From Sandaracinaceae bacterium (GTDB lineage Bacteria > Myxococcota_A > Polyangia > Polyangiales > Sandaracinaceae): a stretch of DNA of 64,000 nt. Position 1 is the stretch's first letter; the number at the start of each line of letters is the position of its first letter. A program made the translations under genes and the position numbers. The stretch lies in NCBI GenBank assembly GCA_019637095.1, contig JAHBWG010000031.1, forward strand, positions 29,294-93,293. Direction: 5' to 3'. Of this stretch, positions 19,770 to 29,334 are shown piece by piece. Below the pieces are notes generated by a model. The model saw nothing but the letters and a program-made list of their open reading frames with translations. It was not told the origin of the DNA and did not search any database.

Positions 19770-20372
19770 GTGGTCGAGACCGACACGGAGGCGCGCGAGG
19801 CGCCCGAGCGGACCTGCGCGGGGTGCCGCGAGCGTGACGCGGCGCATGCCTTGTTGCGCTTCGCGGCGCACGGCGAGCCGGTGCGCCTCGTCCCGGATCC
19901 CCGGCGGCGCTTGCCGGGACGGGGCGTGAGCGTGCACCCGCGCCGGGCGTGCCTCGCGCGCGCGGTGAAGGGCGGCGGCTTCGCGCGCTCGCTCCGGGCC
20001 AAGGTCGTGGTCGATCTCGACGAGCTCGCGGGCCTCGTCCTCTCCCAGTACGAGGCGCGGATCGAGGGGCTGCTCCTCGCCGCGCTGCGCAAGCGCGCCG
20101 TCGCCCTCGGGGGGGACGCGGCGCGCGCCGCGCTGCGCGAGGGCGCGGTCGCGACGCTCCTCCTCGCCCGCGATGGCGCGGGCCGGCGGGACGAGCTCGT
20201 GGGGCTCGCCGCGGAGCGCGGCGTGCCGGTCGTGGAGCACGGAACCAAGTCGAAGCTCGGCCGCCTCGTGGGGCGGGACGAGCTGGGTGTGTTGGCGATC
20301 CTGGACGAGCGGATCGCGTCCGAGCTGGCGGCGGTCGCGTCGCGGGCGGCGGACTTGTCGGAGGCGGAATGA
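19770..20372 (+). CDS. YlxR (DUF448) / L7Ae-like fusion RNA-binding protein
   Basis: The N-terminal part (about residues 10-85) is a YlxR domain with RTCAGCRERDAAHALLRF and GRGVSVHPRRACLARAV. The C-terminal part (about 90-180) resembles an L7Ae/YlxQ-type RNA-binding fold (REGAVATLLLARDG, VPVVEHGTKSKLG). In Bacillus these are two neighbouring genes, ylxR and ylxQ. GTG at 19770 lies nine bases after GGAGGG, the best spacing; GTG at 19761, which overlaps the nusA stop, would add three residues. The stop overlaps infB (ATGA). It is probably part of ribosome or transcription regulation; YlxR has been linked to RNase P. Confidence 0.88.
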   Translation: MVETDTEAREAPERTCAGCRERDAAHALLRFAAHGEPVRLVPDPRRRLPGRGVSVHPRRACLARAVKGGGFARSLRAKVVVDLDELAGLVLSQYEARIEGLLLAALRKRAVALGGDAARAALREGAVATLLLARDGAGRRDELVGLAAERGVPVVEHGTKSKLGRLVGRDELGVLAILDERIASELAAVASRAADLSEAE

Positions 20373-23032
20373 ACAAGGTGCGCGTGTACGAGGTCGCTCG
20401 CGAGCTCGGCATGAACAACCGAGAGCTGTTGGGGCGGATCCAATCGCTGGGCATCCAGGTGCGCAACCACATGAGCGCGCTCGAGCCCGCGGAGGTCGAT
20501 CGCGTCCGTCGGGCGCTCGACAAGGACAAGGCGGACAACACCGTGGAGGAGCGCATCAACCGCACCGTGATCCGGCGCCGGACCAAGAAGTCCCCCGACG
20601 GGTCGGACTTCGCGGACGTGGCCACGGGCCCGGCCGAGCCGGCGCCCTCGGTGCTGCGCGCCGCGCCCGAGCCGCGGCCGGAGCCGCGCCCGGAGCCCCT
20701 GCGCCAGGCGCCGGTGCGCGAGGTCGCGAGCGCCCCCGAGCCGGTGCGCGAGGCGCCGGTGCGCGAGGCCGCGCTCGCCGAGCCGGTGCGCGAGGCGCCG
20801 GTGCGTGAGGCCGCGCTCGCCGAGCCGGTGCGCGAGGTGCCGGTGCGCGACGCGATGCGTGTCGTCGAGGCGCCCGTCTCCGTGCCCGCGCCCGAGCCGG
20901 TTCACGCCGTCGCGTCTGCGCCGGTCGAGCGTCCGCCGGTGCGCGCCGAGGCCGCGCCGGCATCCGAGCCGCGCGCGGCGACGCCCTCGCAGCCGCCCCC
21001 GGCCGCGGAGCGCTTCGCGCACGCCAACTTGCCCCCGGGTGTCATCGTCCGCGGCAACCAGACGGCGCCGTCGGTCGGGCAGATCTCGGAGCAGACCAAG
21101 ACGCGCATCATCCAGCAGCACGCGCAGCAGCGCGGCCGCCCGCGTCGCGTCGAGGTCGGCCGCCAGCAGCTCGGCCAGCCGGGCCGCCCCGCCACGGGCC
21201 GCGCCGGCCGCCGCAAGCTCAGCCCGAACAAGAAGGGCATGAAGACGGAGATCACGGTCCCGTCGGCGCAGAAGCGCCTCATCAAGATCGAGGGCGACGT
21301 CGCGCTCTCGCAGCTCGCGCAGCGGATGAGCCTCAAGGCCACCGACCTGCTGATGAAGCTCATGCAGATGGGCGAGCTCGGCGTGACGATCAACTCCACG
21401 CTCGACACCGACACCGCGAAGCTGATCGCGAGCGAGTTCGGCTACGAGGTCGAGAACGTCGCCAAGAGCGAGGACGACCTCATCACCGAGATGCGCGGGA
21501 CCTTCGAGGACCGCGAGGAGGCGCGCGAGACGCGCGCGCCGATCGTGACCGTCATGGGTCACGTCGACCACGGCAAGACCTCGCTCCTCGATCGCATCCG
21601 CTCCGCGAACGTCGCGAGCGGCGAGGCGGGCGGCATCACGCAGCACATCGGCGCCTACCGCGTCGAGACGCCGAAGGGCCCGATCGCGTTCATCGACACG
21701 CCCGGCCACGAGGCGTTCACCGAGATGCGCGCGCGCGGCGCGCAGGCGACCGACGTGGTCGTCCTGGTCGTCGCGGCCGACGACGGCGTCATGCCGCAGA
21801 CGAAGGAAGCGATCAGCCACGCGAAGGCGGCCGAGGTGCCGATCATCGTGGCGGTCAACAAGATCGACAAGCCGGACGCGGTGCCGGATCGCATCCGCCA
21901 GGAGCTGTCGGGCTACGGCCTGCAGCCCGAGGAGTGGGGCGGCGAGACGCTCTTCGTGAACGTCTCGGCGCTGACCGGCCAGGGCGTCGACGAGCTGCTC
22001 GAGTGCATCGCGCTGCAGGCGGAGATCCTGGAGCTCACCGCCAACAGCAGCATCCCCGCCGAGGGCGTCGTGCTCGAGGCCAAGCTCGACCGCGGCCGCG
22101 GCGCCGTCGCCAACGTGCTCATCCGCAACGGCACGCTGCGGCAGGGCGACACCGTCGTGGCGGGTGCCGCGATGGGCAAGGTCCGCGCGCTGACCGACGA
22201 GCACGGCCGCCGCGTGAAGGAGGCGGGTCCGTCCACGCCGGTCGAGATCCTCGGCCTCGGTGACGTGCCCAACGCGGGCGACGGGATGTACGTCGTCGAG
22301 GACGAGGAGCGCGCGCGCGACCTCGTCGCCCAGCGCCAGGTCGACGCCTCGAGCAAGGCCAAGCGCAAGATGAAGACGGGCCTCGAGGCGTTCCAGGAGA
22401 GCATGCTCAAGGGCGAGTCCGAGACGCTCAACCTGGTGATCAAGGGCGACGTCCACGGCTCGGTCGAGGCGCTCCACAAGGCGCTGTCCGATCTCTCGAC
22501 GGACAAGGTCCGCGTCAACGTCATCCACACCGGCGTCGGTGGCATCACCGAGCAGGACGTCATGCTGGTGAGCGCTTCGACCGGCCTCATCATCGGCTTC
22601 AACGTGCGCCCGGTCGGCAAGGCCGGCGCGATCGCGAAGTCCGAGGGCGTGGACATCCGCAGCTACCGCGTCATCTACGAGGCGGTCGATGACGTGAAGA
22701 AGGCGATGGTCGGGCTCCTCGCGCCCGAGCAGCGCGAGAAGGACGTCGGCAAGGCGGAGGTCCGCGAGACGTTCGGCATCCCGAAGATCGGCACGATCGC
22801 GGGCTGCTACGTCACCGACGGCAAGCTCCTGCGCAACGGCAAGATCCGCCTCGTGCGCGACGGCGTCGTGGTCTGGGAGGGCGACATCGTGTCGCTGCGC
22901 CGCTTCAAGGAGGACGTGCGCGAGGTCGCGCAGGGCTTCGAGTGCGGCGTGGGCTTGCAGAACTTCAACGACGTCAAGACCGGCGACGTGCTCGAGTGCT
23001 TCGTCATGGAGGAGGTCGAGGCGAGCCTTTGA
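20369..23032 (+). CDS. infB: Translation initiation factor IF-2
   Basis: This 887-residue GTPase brings initiator tRNA to the 30S subunit. The N-terminal IF2 domain is [15 protein letters not shown], followed by a long Pro/Glu/Arg linker with tandem repeats (about 80-270), a second IF2_N region, and the G domain with GHVDHGKT near residue 397, IDTPGHEAF and NKIDKP. Domains II to IV follow, ending [12 protein letters not shown] at 20369 overlaps the preceding stop and has GGAGGCGGA upstream. Only the linker varies strongly from other IF-2 proteins. Confidence 0.98.
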   Translation: MNKVRVYEVARELGMNNRELLGRIQSLGIQVRNHMSALEPAEVDRVRRALDKDKADNTVEERINRTVIRRRTKKSPDGSDFADVATGPAEPAPSVLRAAPEPRPEPRPEPLRQAPVREVASAPEPVREAPVREAALAEPVREAPVREAALAEPVREVPVRDAMRVVEAPVSVPAPEPVHAVASAPVERPPVRAEAAPASEPRAATPSQPPPAAERFAHANLPPGVIVRGNQTAPSVGQISEQTKTRIIQQHAQQRGRPRRVEVGRQQLGQPGRPATGRAGRRKLSPNKKGMKTEITVPSAQKRLIKIEGDVALSQLAQRMSLKATDLLMKLMQMGELGVTINSTLDTDTAKLIASEFGYEVENVAKSEDDLITEMRGTFEDREEARETRAPIVTVMGHVDHGKTSLLDRIRSANVASGEAGGITQHIGAYRVETPKGPIAFIDTPGHEAFTEMRARGAQATDVVVLVVAADDGVMPQTKEAISHAKAAEVPIIVAVNKIDKPDAVPDRIRQELSGYGLQPEEWGGETLFVNVSALTGQGVDELLECIALQAEILELTANSSIPAEGVVLEAKLDRGRGAVANVLIRNGTLRQGDTVVAGAAMGKVRALTDEHGRRVKEAGPSTPVEILGLGDVPNAGDGMYVVEDEERARDLVAQRQVDASSKAKRKMKTGLEAFQESMLKGESETLNLVIKGDVHGSVEALHKALSDLSTDKVRVNVIHTGVGGITEQDVMLVSASTGLIIGFNVRPVGKAGAIAKSEGVDIRSYRVIYEAVDDVKKAMVGLLAPEQREKDVGKAEVRETFGIPKIGTIAGCYVTDGKLLRNGKIRLVRDGVVVWEGDIVSLRRFKEDVREVAQGFECGVGLQNFNDVKTGDVLECFVMEEVEASL
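20738..20851 (+). repeat. 42-base tandem repeat inside infB
   Basis: Two full copies (20738-20779 and 20780-20821) differ at one base, and a partial third ends at 20851. Each encodes [14 protein letters not shown]. They lie in the flexible IF-2 linker, stay in frame, and probably vary in number between strains. Confidence 0.85.
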
Positions 23033-23334
23033 TCGTCGCGACCGCACGGCTGGTGCTCTCGCTGCCGGGCAACGACTCCCTGAAGGGCAAACGCAAGGTG
23101 GTGCGCAGCGTGCTCGACCGCGCGCGGCACAAGTTCAACGCGGCGCTCGCGGAGGTCGACGCGATGGACGAGCACCGTCGCGTCGTCCTCGGGGCGGCGG
23201 TGGTCTCGAACGACGCGCGCCACGCGAACGCGATGATCGACGCGATCATCGAGTTCGTCGCGACGGCGAGCGAGGCGGTGCTCGTGGATCGGCGGATGGA
23301 GCTCGTGCACCTCGGAGAGCTCGATGACGGCTGA
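23029..23334 (+). CDS. ylxP: YlxP-like DUF503 protein
   Basis: This 101-residue protein fits the DUF503 family: VLSLPGNDSLKGKRKVV, then FNAALAEVDAMDEHRR and LGAAVVSNDARHANAMID. The function is unknown, but the gene usually lies between infB and rbfA, as here. The start is the TTG at 23029, which overlaps the infB stop (TTGA) and gives [10 protein letters not shown] at the family N-terminus. The upstream GTG/ATG frame is inside infB. The 3' end overlaps rbfA by 11 bases. Rare TTG initiation suggests coupling to infB translation. Confidence 0.87.
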   Translation: MIVATARLVLSLPGNDSLKGKRKVVRSVLDRARHKFNAALAEVDAMDEHRRVVLGAAVVSNDARHANAMIDAIIEFVATASEAVLVDRRMELVHLGELDDG

Positions 23335-23680
23335 ACGCACCGCGCGCGTCGGCGAGCGCATCCGCGCCGAGCTGATGGACCTGGTGCTCTCGGGCCAGCT
23401 GAAGGACCCGGGCACGCGCGGCGCCACCGTGCACGCGGTGCGCGTCAGCGGGGACCTGCGCCACGCCCGCGTCTTCGTGCGCCTCGACGAGCCGGCGCCG
23501 AGCGAGGCGCGGCAGCGCGCGCTCATGCGCGGGCTCGAGCGCGCGAAGGGGTTCCTGCGCCGCGCGGTGGCCGAGCGGCTGAAGCTCCGCCACGCGCCCG
23601 AGCTCGCGTTCTTCTGGGACGACACGGCGGAGAAGGCCTCGCGCATCGAGGCGATCCTCGACGACCTCGGCGAGGACTGA
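23324..23680 (+). CDS. rbfA: Ribosome-binding factor A
   Basis: RbfA helps mature the 30S subunit and aids cold adaptation. The 118-residue protein has the KH-like fold and family stretches RVGERIRAELMDLVL, VHAVRVSGDLRHARVFV, LRRAVAERLKLRHAPEL and FFWDDTAEKASRIEAI. The ATG at 23324 lies inside the end of ylxP and is preceded by GGAGAGC. It is followed eight bases later by truB. Confidence 0.95.
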   Translation: MTAERTARVGERIRAELMDLVLSGQLKDPGTRGATVHAVRVSGDLRHARVFVRLDEPAPSEARQRALMRGLERAKGFLRRAVAERLKLRHAPELAFFWDDTAEKASRIEAILDDLGED

Positions 23681-23688
23681 GCGCGCGC

Positions 23689-24606
23689 GTGGCTCGACGC
23701 TCCGCAGCGCACGGCGTCCTCGTCGTCGACAAGCCGCGCGGTCCGACGAGCCACGACGTCGTCCGCTGGGCACGCCGCGCGCTGCGCACGCGCGCGGTCG
23801 GGCACGCCGGCACGCTCGACCCGATGGCGAGCGGCGTCCTCGTCGTCGCGGCCGGCGAGGCGACGAAGCTCGTCCGCTGGCTCACCGCCGACGACAAGGC
23901 CTACCGCGCGACGATCGCGCTCGGCGCCGAGACGGACACGCTCGACGCCGAGGGCGTAATCGTCGAGCGCGCGCCCGCCGAGGGGATCGACCTCGCCGCC
24001 GCGCGCGCGGTCGCGGCGCGCTTCATCGGCCCGCAGCGGCAGCGGCCGCCCGCGTACAGCGCGATCCGCGTCGACGGCGAGCGCGCGCACGAGCGCGCCC
24101 GCCGCGGCGAGGAGGTCGAGCTCGCGGAGCGGGACGTCGTCGTGCACCGGCTCGAGGTGCGCGAGGCGCGGCCCGACGCGATCGAGATCGAGCTCGAGTG
24201 CTCCAAGGGGTTCTACGTGCGCTCGCTCGCGCGCGACCTCGCGCGCGCGCTCGGGACGCGCGGTCACCTCAGCGCGCTGCGCCGTACGCGGAGCGGCGCG
24301 TTCTCCATCGATGTCGCGGTGGGTGGCGATGTGCTCGAGCGCGCGGCGAAGGGAGACGACGCGACGCGCGAGGCGCTGCTCGGGCGGCTCCTCGACCTCG
24401 GCGCCGCGTGCGGTGGGATGCCGCGCGTGGTGCTCGACGAGCGCGGCGTCCGCGACGCGCGGCACGGGCGCCCGGTGCGCGGGACGTTCGGCGTCCCGGC
24501 CGGCGTCGAGCCCGTCGCGCTGTTCGACGAGGGAGGGGCGCTCGTCGCGATCGCGCGGAGCGAGGGCGAGTCGCTCGCCGTGGTGCGCGGTTTTCCGCTC
24601 GCCTGA
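23689..24606 (+). CDS. truB: tRNA pseudouridine-55 synthase TruB
   Basis: TruB makes pseudouridine 55 in the T-loop of tRNAs. The 305-residue protein has GVLVVDKPRGPTSHDVV at the N-terminus and the catalytic Asp in GHAGTLDPMASGVLVV. PPAYSAIRVDGERAHERAR and FYVRSLARDLARALG follow, and the end resembles a PUA domain. The start is GTG at 23689. It closes the translation operon; its end abuts the convergent Cys-rich lipoprotein gene with three bases between. Confidence 0.96.
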   Translation: MARRSAAHGVLVVDKPRGPTSHDVVRWARRALRTRAVGHAGTLDPMASGVLVVAAGEATKLVRWLTADDKAYRATIALGAETDTLDAEGVIVERAPAEGIDLAAARAVAARFIGPQRQRPPAYSAIRVDGERAHERARRGEEVELAERDVVVHRLEVREARPDAIEIELECSKGFYVRSLARDLARALGTRGHLSALRRTRSGAFSIDVAVGGDVLERAAKGDDATREALLGRLLDLGAACGGMPRVVLDERGVRDARHGRPVRGTFGVPAGVEPVALFDEGGALVAIARSEGESLAVVRGFPLA

Positions 24607-24609
24607 GCG

Positions 24610-25452
24610 TCAGCCGGCGTCGAGGCTCCCTGCGTCCTCGATGCTCCCCGCGTCCTCGATCCCCGCGTCCTCGGCTCCCGCGTCCCCGACCCCGGCGTCC
24701 TCGGGGGGCTCCTCGCCACAGACGCCGGCCATGCACGCGCGGTGCGAGCAGCACGCGCCGTCGCAGCAGACCTCGCCCGCGGCGCAGCCGCCCGGGCACG
24801 CCGTGCCCATCGTGCAGGTGCTCTCCTCGCAGCGCTCCTCGGTCCGGCAGAGCGTCCCGCATCCGCCGCAGTGGAACCGGTCGCGCGTGGTGTCGACGCA
24901 GCCGATGTCCGCGCCGAACTGGCAGCAGACGGACTCCGGCGTGCCGTCGCACGGGCCCCGGCCGGGGCCGCAGCGACACTCGCGCCCGTCGCAGCGATCC
25001 GCGCGCGCCGCGGCGCACACGTTGCCGCAGCGCCCGCAGTCCGACGGGCTCGTCGAGAGGTTCGCGCAGTACGCCAAGCTGCCCGGGCCCAGCGGGGGGC
25101 AGCAGAAGTCCTCGGGGGTCCCGCGGCAGCCGATGTCCGCCGTGCCGCAGGTGCACGTGCTCGCCGCGCACGCGTCGCCGCGGTTCTGGGCGAGGCAGTC
25201 GATCGCGCACGAGCCGCAGCGGCGAGGATCGTTGCGCAGGTCGAAGCACGCCGGCTCGGCCGCCGTCTCGCAGCAGGTGAGCACCGCCTCGCACCCGGGA
25301 GAGCACACCGGCGGGGCCGCGTCGGGTCGCGACGCGTCGCGGCCGCCGTCGAGGAGCGCCGCGTCCACCCCCGCGTCCGGGCTCGCCCCCCCGTCGCAGC
25401 CGGCGAGCGGCGCGGTGCAGGCGAGGGCGAGGCACAGCAGGCGGTAGGGCAT
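24610..25452 (-). CDS. Cys-rich lipoprotein with DAG repeats, unknown function
   Basis: This 280-residue protein begins MPYRLLCLALACTAPLAGC, a lipoprotein signal. The mature part has more than 30 Cys in repeated blocks such as CGSCAIDCLAQN, CGRCGNVCAAAR and CGGCGTLCRTEE, separated by Asn/Asp/Gly-rich loops, so it is probably stabilised by disulfides outside the cytoplasm. The C-terminus is a run of (E)DAG units. Such proteins are common in Polyangia and have no known function. The frame could extend to 25623 but would run through tRNA-Cys. ATG at 25452 is therefore used. Confidence 0.8.
   Translation of the reverse strand: MPYRLLCLALACTAPLAGCDGGASPDAGVDAALLDGGRDASRPDAAPPVCSPGCEAVLTCCETAAEPACFDLRNDPRRCGSCAIDCLAQNRGDACAASTCTCGTADIGCRGTPEDFCCPPLGPGSLAYCANLSTSPSDCGRCGNVCAAARADRCDGRECRCGPGRGPCDGTPESVCCQFGADIGCVDTTRDRFHCGGCGTLCRTEERCEESTCTMGTACPGGCAAGEVCCDGACCSHRACMAGVCGEEPPEDAGVGDAGAEDAGIEDAGSIEDAGSLDAG
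24611..24710 (-). repeat. Short tandem repeats encoding DAG units
   Basis: Imperfect repeats of about 12-18 bases encode (x)EDAG and related units at the C-terminus of the Cys-rich lipoprotein. They keep the reading frame and probably form an extended linker. Copy number may vary between strains. Confidence 0.6.
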
Positions 25453-25466
25453 CGGGACGGGGACGA

Positions 25467-25538
25467 AGGCGCCGAGCGGATTCGAACCGCTGAATGGAGG
25501 TTTTGCAAACCTCTGCCTTACCACTTGGCTACGGCGCC
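25467..25538 (-). tRNA. tRNA-Cys (anticodon GCA)
   Basis: On the minus strand the cloverleaf is complete: acceptor GGCGCCG/CGGCGCC, D-arm GCCA/GGC, anticodon stem GAGGT/ACCTC with loop TTGCAAA (anticodon GCA), and T-arm AGCGG-TTCGAAT-CCGCT. The discriminator base is U, a known identity element of tRNA-Cys. CCA is not encoded. Confidence 0.95.
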
Positions 25539-25553
25539 GACGAGCGAGCGCGC

Positions 25554-25581
25554 TGTATACCACCGTGGTCGTGGGTGTCCA
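25554..25581 (-). promoter_or_regulatory. Promoter of tRNA-Cys
   Basis: On the minus strand TGGACA (25581-25576), a 16-base spacer and TATACA (25559-25554) match a sigma-70 promoter, with the tRNA 5' end 15 bases downstream. The GTATAC core is palindromic, so it could also serve the divergent methyltransferase gene. Confidence 0.6.
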
Positions 25582-25634
25582 GCCGCACGGCGGCGACTGG
25601 AATCCGCCTGCGAGTCGGTACATGCTGCCCCGCG

Positions 25635-26489
25635 ATGACGTCCACGCAGAGCGAGATCGACCAGTCCTACAGCGTCTCCAACGAGTTCTTCCGGCTCTGG
25701 CTCGACGAGGGCATGCACTACACCTCGGCGAGCTATCTCACCGGCGACGAGACGCTCGAGCAGGCGCAGCTCAACAAGTGCCGGATCCTCTACGACTACG
25801 CGGAGATGACCCCGGACAAGCTCGTGCTCGACATCGGCTGCGGCTGGGGCTCGAACCTCGAGTACCACGTCCAGCGCGGCACCAAGCGCGCGCACGGCAT
25901 CACGCTGTCGACGGCGCAGGTCGAGTGGATCAACGGGCGGAACCTGCCCGGCGTGACCGCGCTCTTGATGGACTATCACGACTACGAGCCGGCCGAGAAG
26001 TACGACGCCCTGCAGTCCATCGAGATGATCGATCACCTCTGCTCGCCGGCGCAAGCGCGCGAGGGCAAGGCGGTGGAGCTCTACCGGGCCTACTTCAAGA
26101 AGTGCCACGCGTGGGTGAAGCCGGGCTCGCACTTCGGCTTCCAGGCGATCCTGCGCGACAAGGTGCCCAGGACGCGCAAGGACCTCGAGGACCTCGCCTT
26201 CACCGCAGACGTGATCTTCCCCGGCGGGCTGAACCCGCGCCTCGAGGAGCTGATCATGGCGATCCGCCCGTACTGGGAGTGCGTGGAGATGCGCACGCAG
26301 CGGGTGAGCTACGGCAAGACGACGGCGGAGTGGCTGCGCCGGATGCGCCTGCACGAGAAGGAGATCCGTGGAAGGTGGGGCGACCAGGTCTTCGACGACT
26401 ACGATCGCTACCTCTCGACCTGCGTGCGCGCCTTCGACAACTACTGGTCGAGCGACGTCCAGATGAAGCTCGCGTGGTGCCCGCTCTGA
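25635..26489 (+). CDS. CFA-synthase-like SAM-dependent methyltransferase
   Basis: This 284-residue protein matches the catalytic half of cyclopropane-fatty-acid synthases and mycolic-acid methyltransferases: YSVSNEFFRLWLD, TLEQAQLNKCRILYD, the SAM loop VLDIGCGWGSN and GITLSTAQVEWIN. It lacks the roughly 100-residue N-terminal domain of E. coli CFA synthase. Two bicarbonate-ligand positions differ: the usual Cys in SCAY reads TSAS, and the FEH segment reads IDH. A lipid or other small-molecule methyltransferase is likely, but the substrate is open. ATG at 25635 begins MTSTQSEIDQ. It is a single gene beside tRNA-Cys. Confidence 0.8.
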   Translation: MTSTQSEIDQSYSVSNEFFRLWLDEGMHYTSASYLTGDETLEQAQLNKCRILYDYAEMTPDKLVLDIGCGWGSNLEYHVQRGTKRAHGITLSTAQVEWINGRNLPGVTALLMDYHDYEPAEKYDALQSIEMIDHLCSPAQAREGKAVELYRAYFKKCHAWVKPGSHFGFQAILRDKVPRTRKDLEDLAFTADVIFPGGLNPRLEELIMAIRPYWECVEMRTQRVSYGKTTAEWLRRMRLHEKEIRGRWGDQVFDDYDRYLSTCVRAFDNYWSSDVQMKLAWCPL

Positions 26490-26534
26490 CGCACGCCTGA
26501 GCGCGCGGCTGCCCGTGGTTCGGCGGGCGCTCTC

Positions 26535-26544
26535 GTGGTAGAGC
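26535..26544 (+). promoter_or_regulatory. Extended -10 element before acnA
   Basis: TGG followed by TAGAGC (26539-26544) ends seven bases before the acnA ATG at 26552. The spacing suggests transcription begins at the start codon. No clear -35 is seen. Confidence 0.38.
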
Positions 26545-26551
26545 GCCCCGC

Positions 26552-29305
26552 ATGAGCCACGACAGCTTCGGGTCCCGCGCCACCCTCGACGTGGGCGGGC
26601 GCGCCATCGACATCTTCCGCCTCGACGCCCTCGAGAAGGCCGGCGTGGGCGACGTCTCGACGCTCCCCTATTCGATCCGCGTCCTGCTCGAGAACCTCCT
26701 GCGCAACGAGGACGGCAAGACCGTCCGCCGCGAGGACATCGAGGCGGTGGCGAGCTGGGATCCGCAGGCGACGCCGTCGATCGAGATCGCCTACCGCCCG
26801 GCGCGCGTGCTGCTCCAAGACTTCACCGGCGTGCCGGCGGTCGTGGACCTCGCGGCGATGCGCGAGGCGTTCGCCGCGATGGGCGGCGATCCCGAGCGCG
26901 TGAACCCGCTCCAGCCGGTGGACCTCGTGATCGACCACTCGGTGCAGGTCGATCGCTTCGGCACGCTCCGCTCCTTCGACGAGAACGTGAAGCTCGAGTT
27001 CGAGCGCAACGGCGAGCGCTACCGCTTCCTCAAGTGGGGCCAGTCCGCGTTCGACGGGATGCGCGTCGTGCCCCCGGGCACCGGCATCGTGCACCAGGTG
27101 AACCTCGAGTACCTCGCGAGCGTGGTGTTCACGCGCGACATCGGCGGGCGCACGGTGGCGTACCCCGACACGCTCGTCGGCACCGACTCGCACACGACGA
27201 TGATCAACGGCCTCGGCGTCCTGGGCTGGGGCGTCGGGGGGATCGAGGCCGAGGCGGCGATGCTCGGTCAGCCGGTCGCGATGCTGCTGCCGCAGGTCGT
27301 CGGCTTCGAGCTCACGGGGCGGCTGCCCGCGGGCGCGACGGCGACCGACCTCGTGCTGCGCGTCGTGGAGATGCTCCGCAAGCACGGCGTCGTCGGGAAG
27401 TTCGTCGAGTTCTTCGGCGAGGGCATGCGCTCGCTGTCGCTCGCGGACCGCGCGACGATCGCGAACATGGGGCCCGAGTACGGGGCGACGATGGGCTTCT
27501 TCCCGGTCGACGAGGAGACGCTCGCGTACCTGCGCTTCACGAACCGCGATCCGGCGCAGGTGGCGCTGGTCGAGCGCTACCAGAAGGAGCAAGGGCTCTT
27601 CCATACCGCGAGCTCGCCGCGGTGCCGCTTCACGACCGAGCTCTCGCTCGATCTCGGCACGATCGTGCCGGCGATCGCGGGGCCGACGCGGCCGCAGGAT
27701 CGCGTCGCGCTGACCGACGCGAAGCGCTCGTGGCGCCGCACGCTGCTCGGCAACCTCGAGCGCACGCACGCGGGCATCGCCGCGAAAGGCGCGAGCTTCG
27801 CGGACGGCGGCGACGCCTCCGCGCTCGCCGACGCGGACGCCCGCGCGGCGGTGACCAAGACGGCGCGCGTCGAGCGCGACGGCGACGTCTTCGAGCTCCC
27901 GCACGGCGCGGTGGTGATCGCGGCGATCACGAGCTGCACCAACACGTCGAACCCGTCGGTGATGCTCGGCGCCGGCCTGCTCGCGAAGAACGCCCGCGCG
28001 CGCGGGCTGACCGTCAAGCCCTGGGTGAAGCCGAGCTTCGCGCCCGGCTCGCAGGTGGTCACCGAGTACATGAACGAGGCGGGGCTGATGAAGCCGCTCG
28101 AGGAGCTCGCGTTCCACCTCGTGGGCTACGGCTGCACGACGTGCATCGGCAACTCGGGCCCGCTCGACGCGCCGATCGAGCAGGCGATCAAGGATCACGG
28201 GCTCGTCGTCTGCGCGGTGCTCAGCGGCAACCGCAACTTCGAGGGGCGCGTCCACCCGCTCACGCGCGGCAACTACCTGGCGTCGCCGCCCCTCGTCGTC
28301 GCGTACGCGCTCGCCGGCACGACGGACATCGACTTCGAGCGCGATCCGATCGGGACGGACCCCGACGGACGCGAGGTCTTCCTCCGCGACGTCTGGCCGA
28401 GCCAGGAGCAGCTCGCCGAGACGCTGCGCACGGCGGTGAAGCAGTCGCAGTTCGCCGAGCGCTACGCGGCGGTGTTCGAGGGCCCCGCGCAGTGGCAGGC
28501 CACCGAGGCGCCGACCGGTGAGGTCTTCGCCTGGGAGGACGCGTCGACGTACATCCGCAAGCCGTCGTTCTTCGATGGGCTGAGCGCGGGGCCGCCGGCG
28601 GCGCCGAGCGACATCGTCGGGGCGCGCGTGCTCGCGCTGCTCGGCGACAGCGTGACGACCGACCACATCTCGCCCGCCGGCAAGATCGAGGCGGACGGCC
28701 CGGCGGGCCGCTACCTCTCGGCGCACGGGGTCGCGGTGCGCGATTTCAACTCGTACGGGAGCCGTCGCGGCAACCACGAGGTGATGATGCGCGGCACGTT
28801 CGCCAACATCCGGCTGCGCAACCGCCTCGTGGCGCCGAAGGAGGGCGGGCTCACCCGCCACCTCCCGAGCGGCGAGGAGATGAGCATCTACGACGCGTCG
28901 ATGCGCTACCAGGCGGACGGCGTGCCGCTCGTCGTGATCGCCGGCGCGGAGTACGGGACGGGCTCGAGCCGCGACTGGGCCGCGAAGGGCACGTACCTCC
29001 TCGGCGTCAAGGCGGTCATCGCGGTGAGCTACGAGCGCATCCACCGCTCGAACTTGATCGGGATGGGGATCCTGCCGCTCGAGCTGCCGGCGGGGCAGAC
29101 CGCGGAGAGCCTCGGGCTCACCGGCGAGGAGGTCCTCACGATCACCGGCATCGCGAGCGGCCTCGCGCCGGGCGCCCGCTTCACCGTGACCGGCGGCCCG
29201 AAGCCCTTCGAGGTGACGGCGCGCATCGACTCGCCGCAGGAGGTCGAGTACTACCTCCACGGCGGCATCCTGCAATACGTCTTGCGCCAGATGGCGTCGG
29301 CGTAG
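26552..29305 (+). CDS. acnA: Aconitate hydratase A
   Basis: This 917-residue enzyme isomerises citrate to isocitrate in the TCA cycle using a [4Fe-4S] cluster. It has the AcnA length and signatures: [21 protein letters not shown], trimmed here, [14 protein letters not shown] and [11 protein letters not shown] carrying the cluster cysteines. The swivel domain has [14 protein letters not shown] and the C-terminus [10 protein letters not shown]. The ATG at 26552 starts [16 protein letters not shown]. AcnA-type proteins can bind mRNA when iron is low, which is known for the family only. It is a single gene, convergent with the DUF1552 gene. Confidence 0.97.
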   Translation: MSHDSFGSRATLDVGGRAIDIFRLDALEKAGVGDVSTLPYSIRVLLENLLRNEDGKTVRREDIEAVASWDPQATPSIEIAYRPARVLLQDFTGVPAVVDLAAMREAFAAMGGDPERVNPLQPVDLVIDHSVQVDRFGTLRSFDENVKLEFERNGERYRFLKWGQSAFDGMRVVPPGTGIVHQVNLEYLASVVFTRDIGGRTVAYPDTLVGTDSHTTMINGLGVLGWGVGGIEAEAAMLGQPVAMLLPQVVGFELTGRLPAGATATDLVLRVVEMLRKHGVVGKFVEFFGEGMRSLSLADRATIANMGPEYGATMGFFPVDEETLAYLRFTNRDPAQVALVERYQKEQGLFHTASSPRCRFTTELSLDLGTIVPAIAGPTRPQDRVALTDAKRSWRRTLLGNLERTHAGIAAKGASFADGGDASALADADARAAVTKTARVERDGDVFELPHGAVVIAAITSCTNTSNPSVMLGAGLLAKNARARGLTVKPWVKPSFAPGSQVVTEYMNEAGLMKPLEELAFHLVGYGCTTCIGNSGPLDAPIEQAIKDHGLVVCAVLSGNRNFEGRVHPLTRGNYLASPPLVVAYALAGTTDIDFERDPIGTDPDGREVFLRDVWPSQEQLAETLRTAVKQSQFAERYAAVFEGPAQWQATEAPTGEVFAWEDASTYIRKPSFFDGLSAGPPAAPSDIVGARVLALLGDSVTTDHISPAGKIEADGPAGRYLSAHGVAVRDFNSYGSRRGNHEVMMRGTFANIRLRNRLVAPKEGGLTRHLPSGEEMSIYDASMRYQADGVPLVVIAGAEYGTGSSRDWAAKGTYLLGVKAVIAVSYERIHRSNLIGMGILPLELPAGQTAESLGLTGEEVLTITGIASGLAPGARFTVTGGPKPFEVTARIDSPQEVEYYLHGGILQYVLRQMASA

Positions 29306-29306
29306 G

Positions 29307-29327
29307 GAGGGGCGCCGCGCACCCCTC
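29307..29327. terminator. Weak hairpin between acnA and the DUF1552 gene
   Basis: GAGGGG and CCCCTC can pair across a nine-base loop in the 29-base gap between two convergent genes. There is no T-tract. It may help end both transcripts. Confidence 0.3.
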
Positions 29328-29334
29328 GGCGAGC

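Noticed and set aside
24611..24710. CRISPR-like short repeats
   Set aside because: The repeats are directly adjacent, have no unique spacers and encode DAG units in frame.
24610..25623. Longer form of the Cys-rich lipoprotein from 25623
   Set aside because: It would read through tRNA-Cys and its promoter, and the signal peptide begins at 25452.
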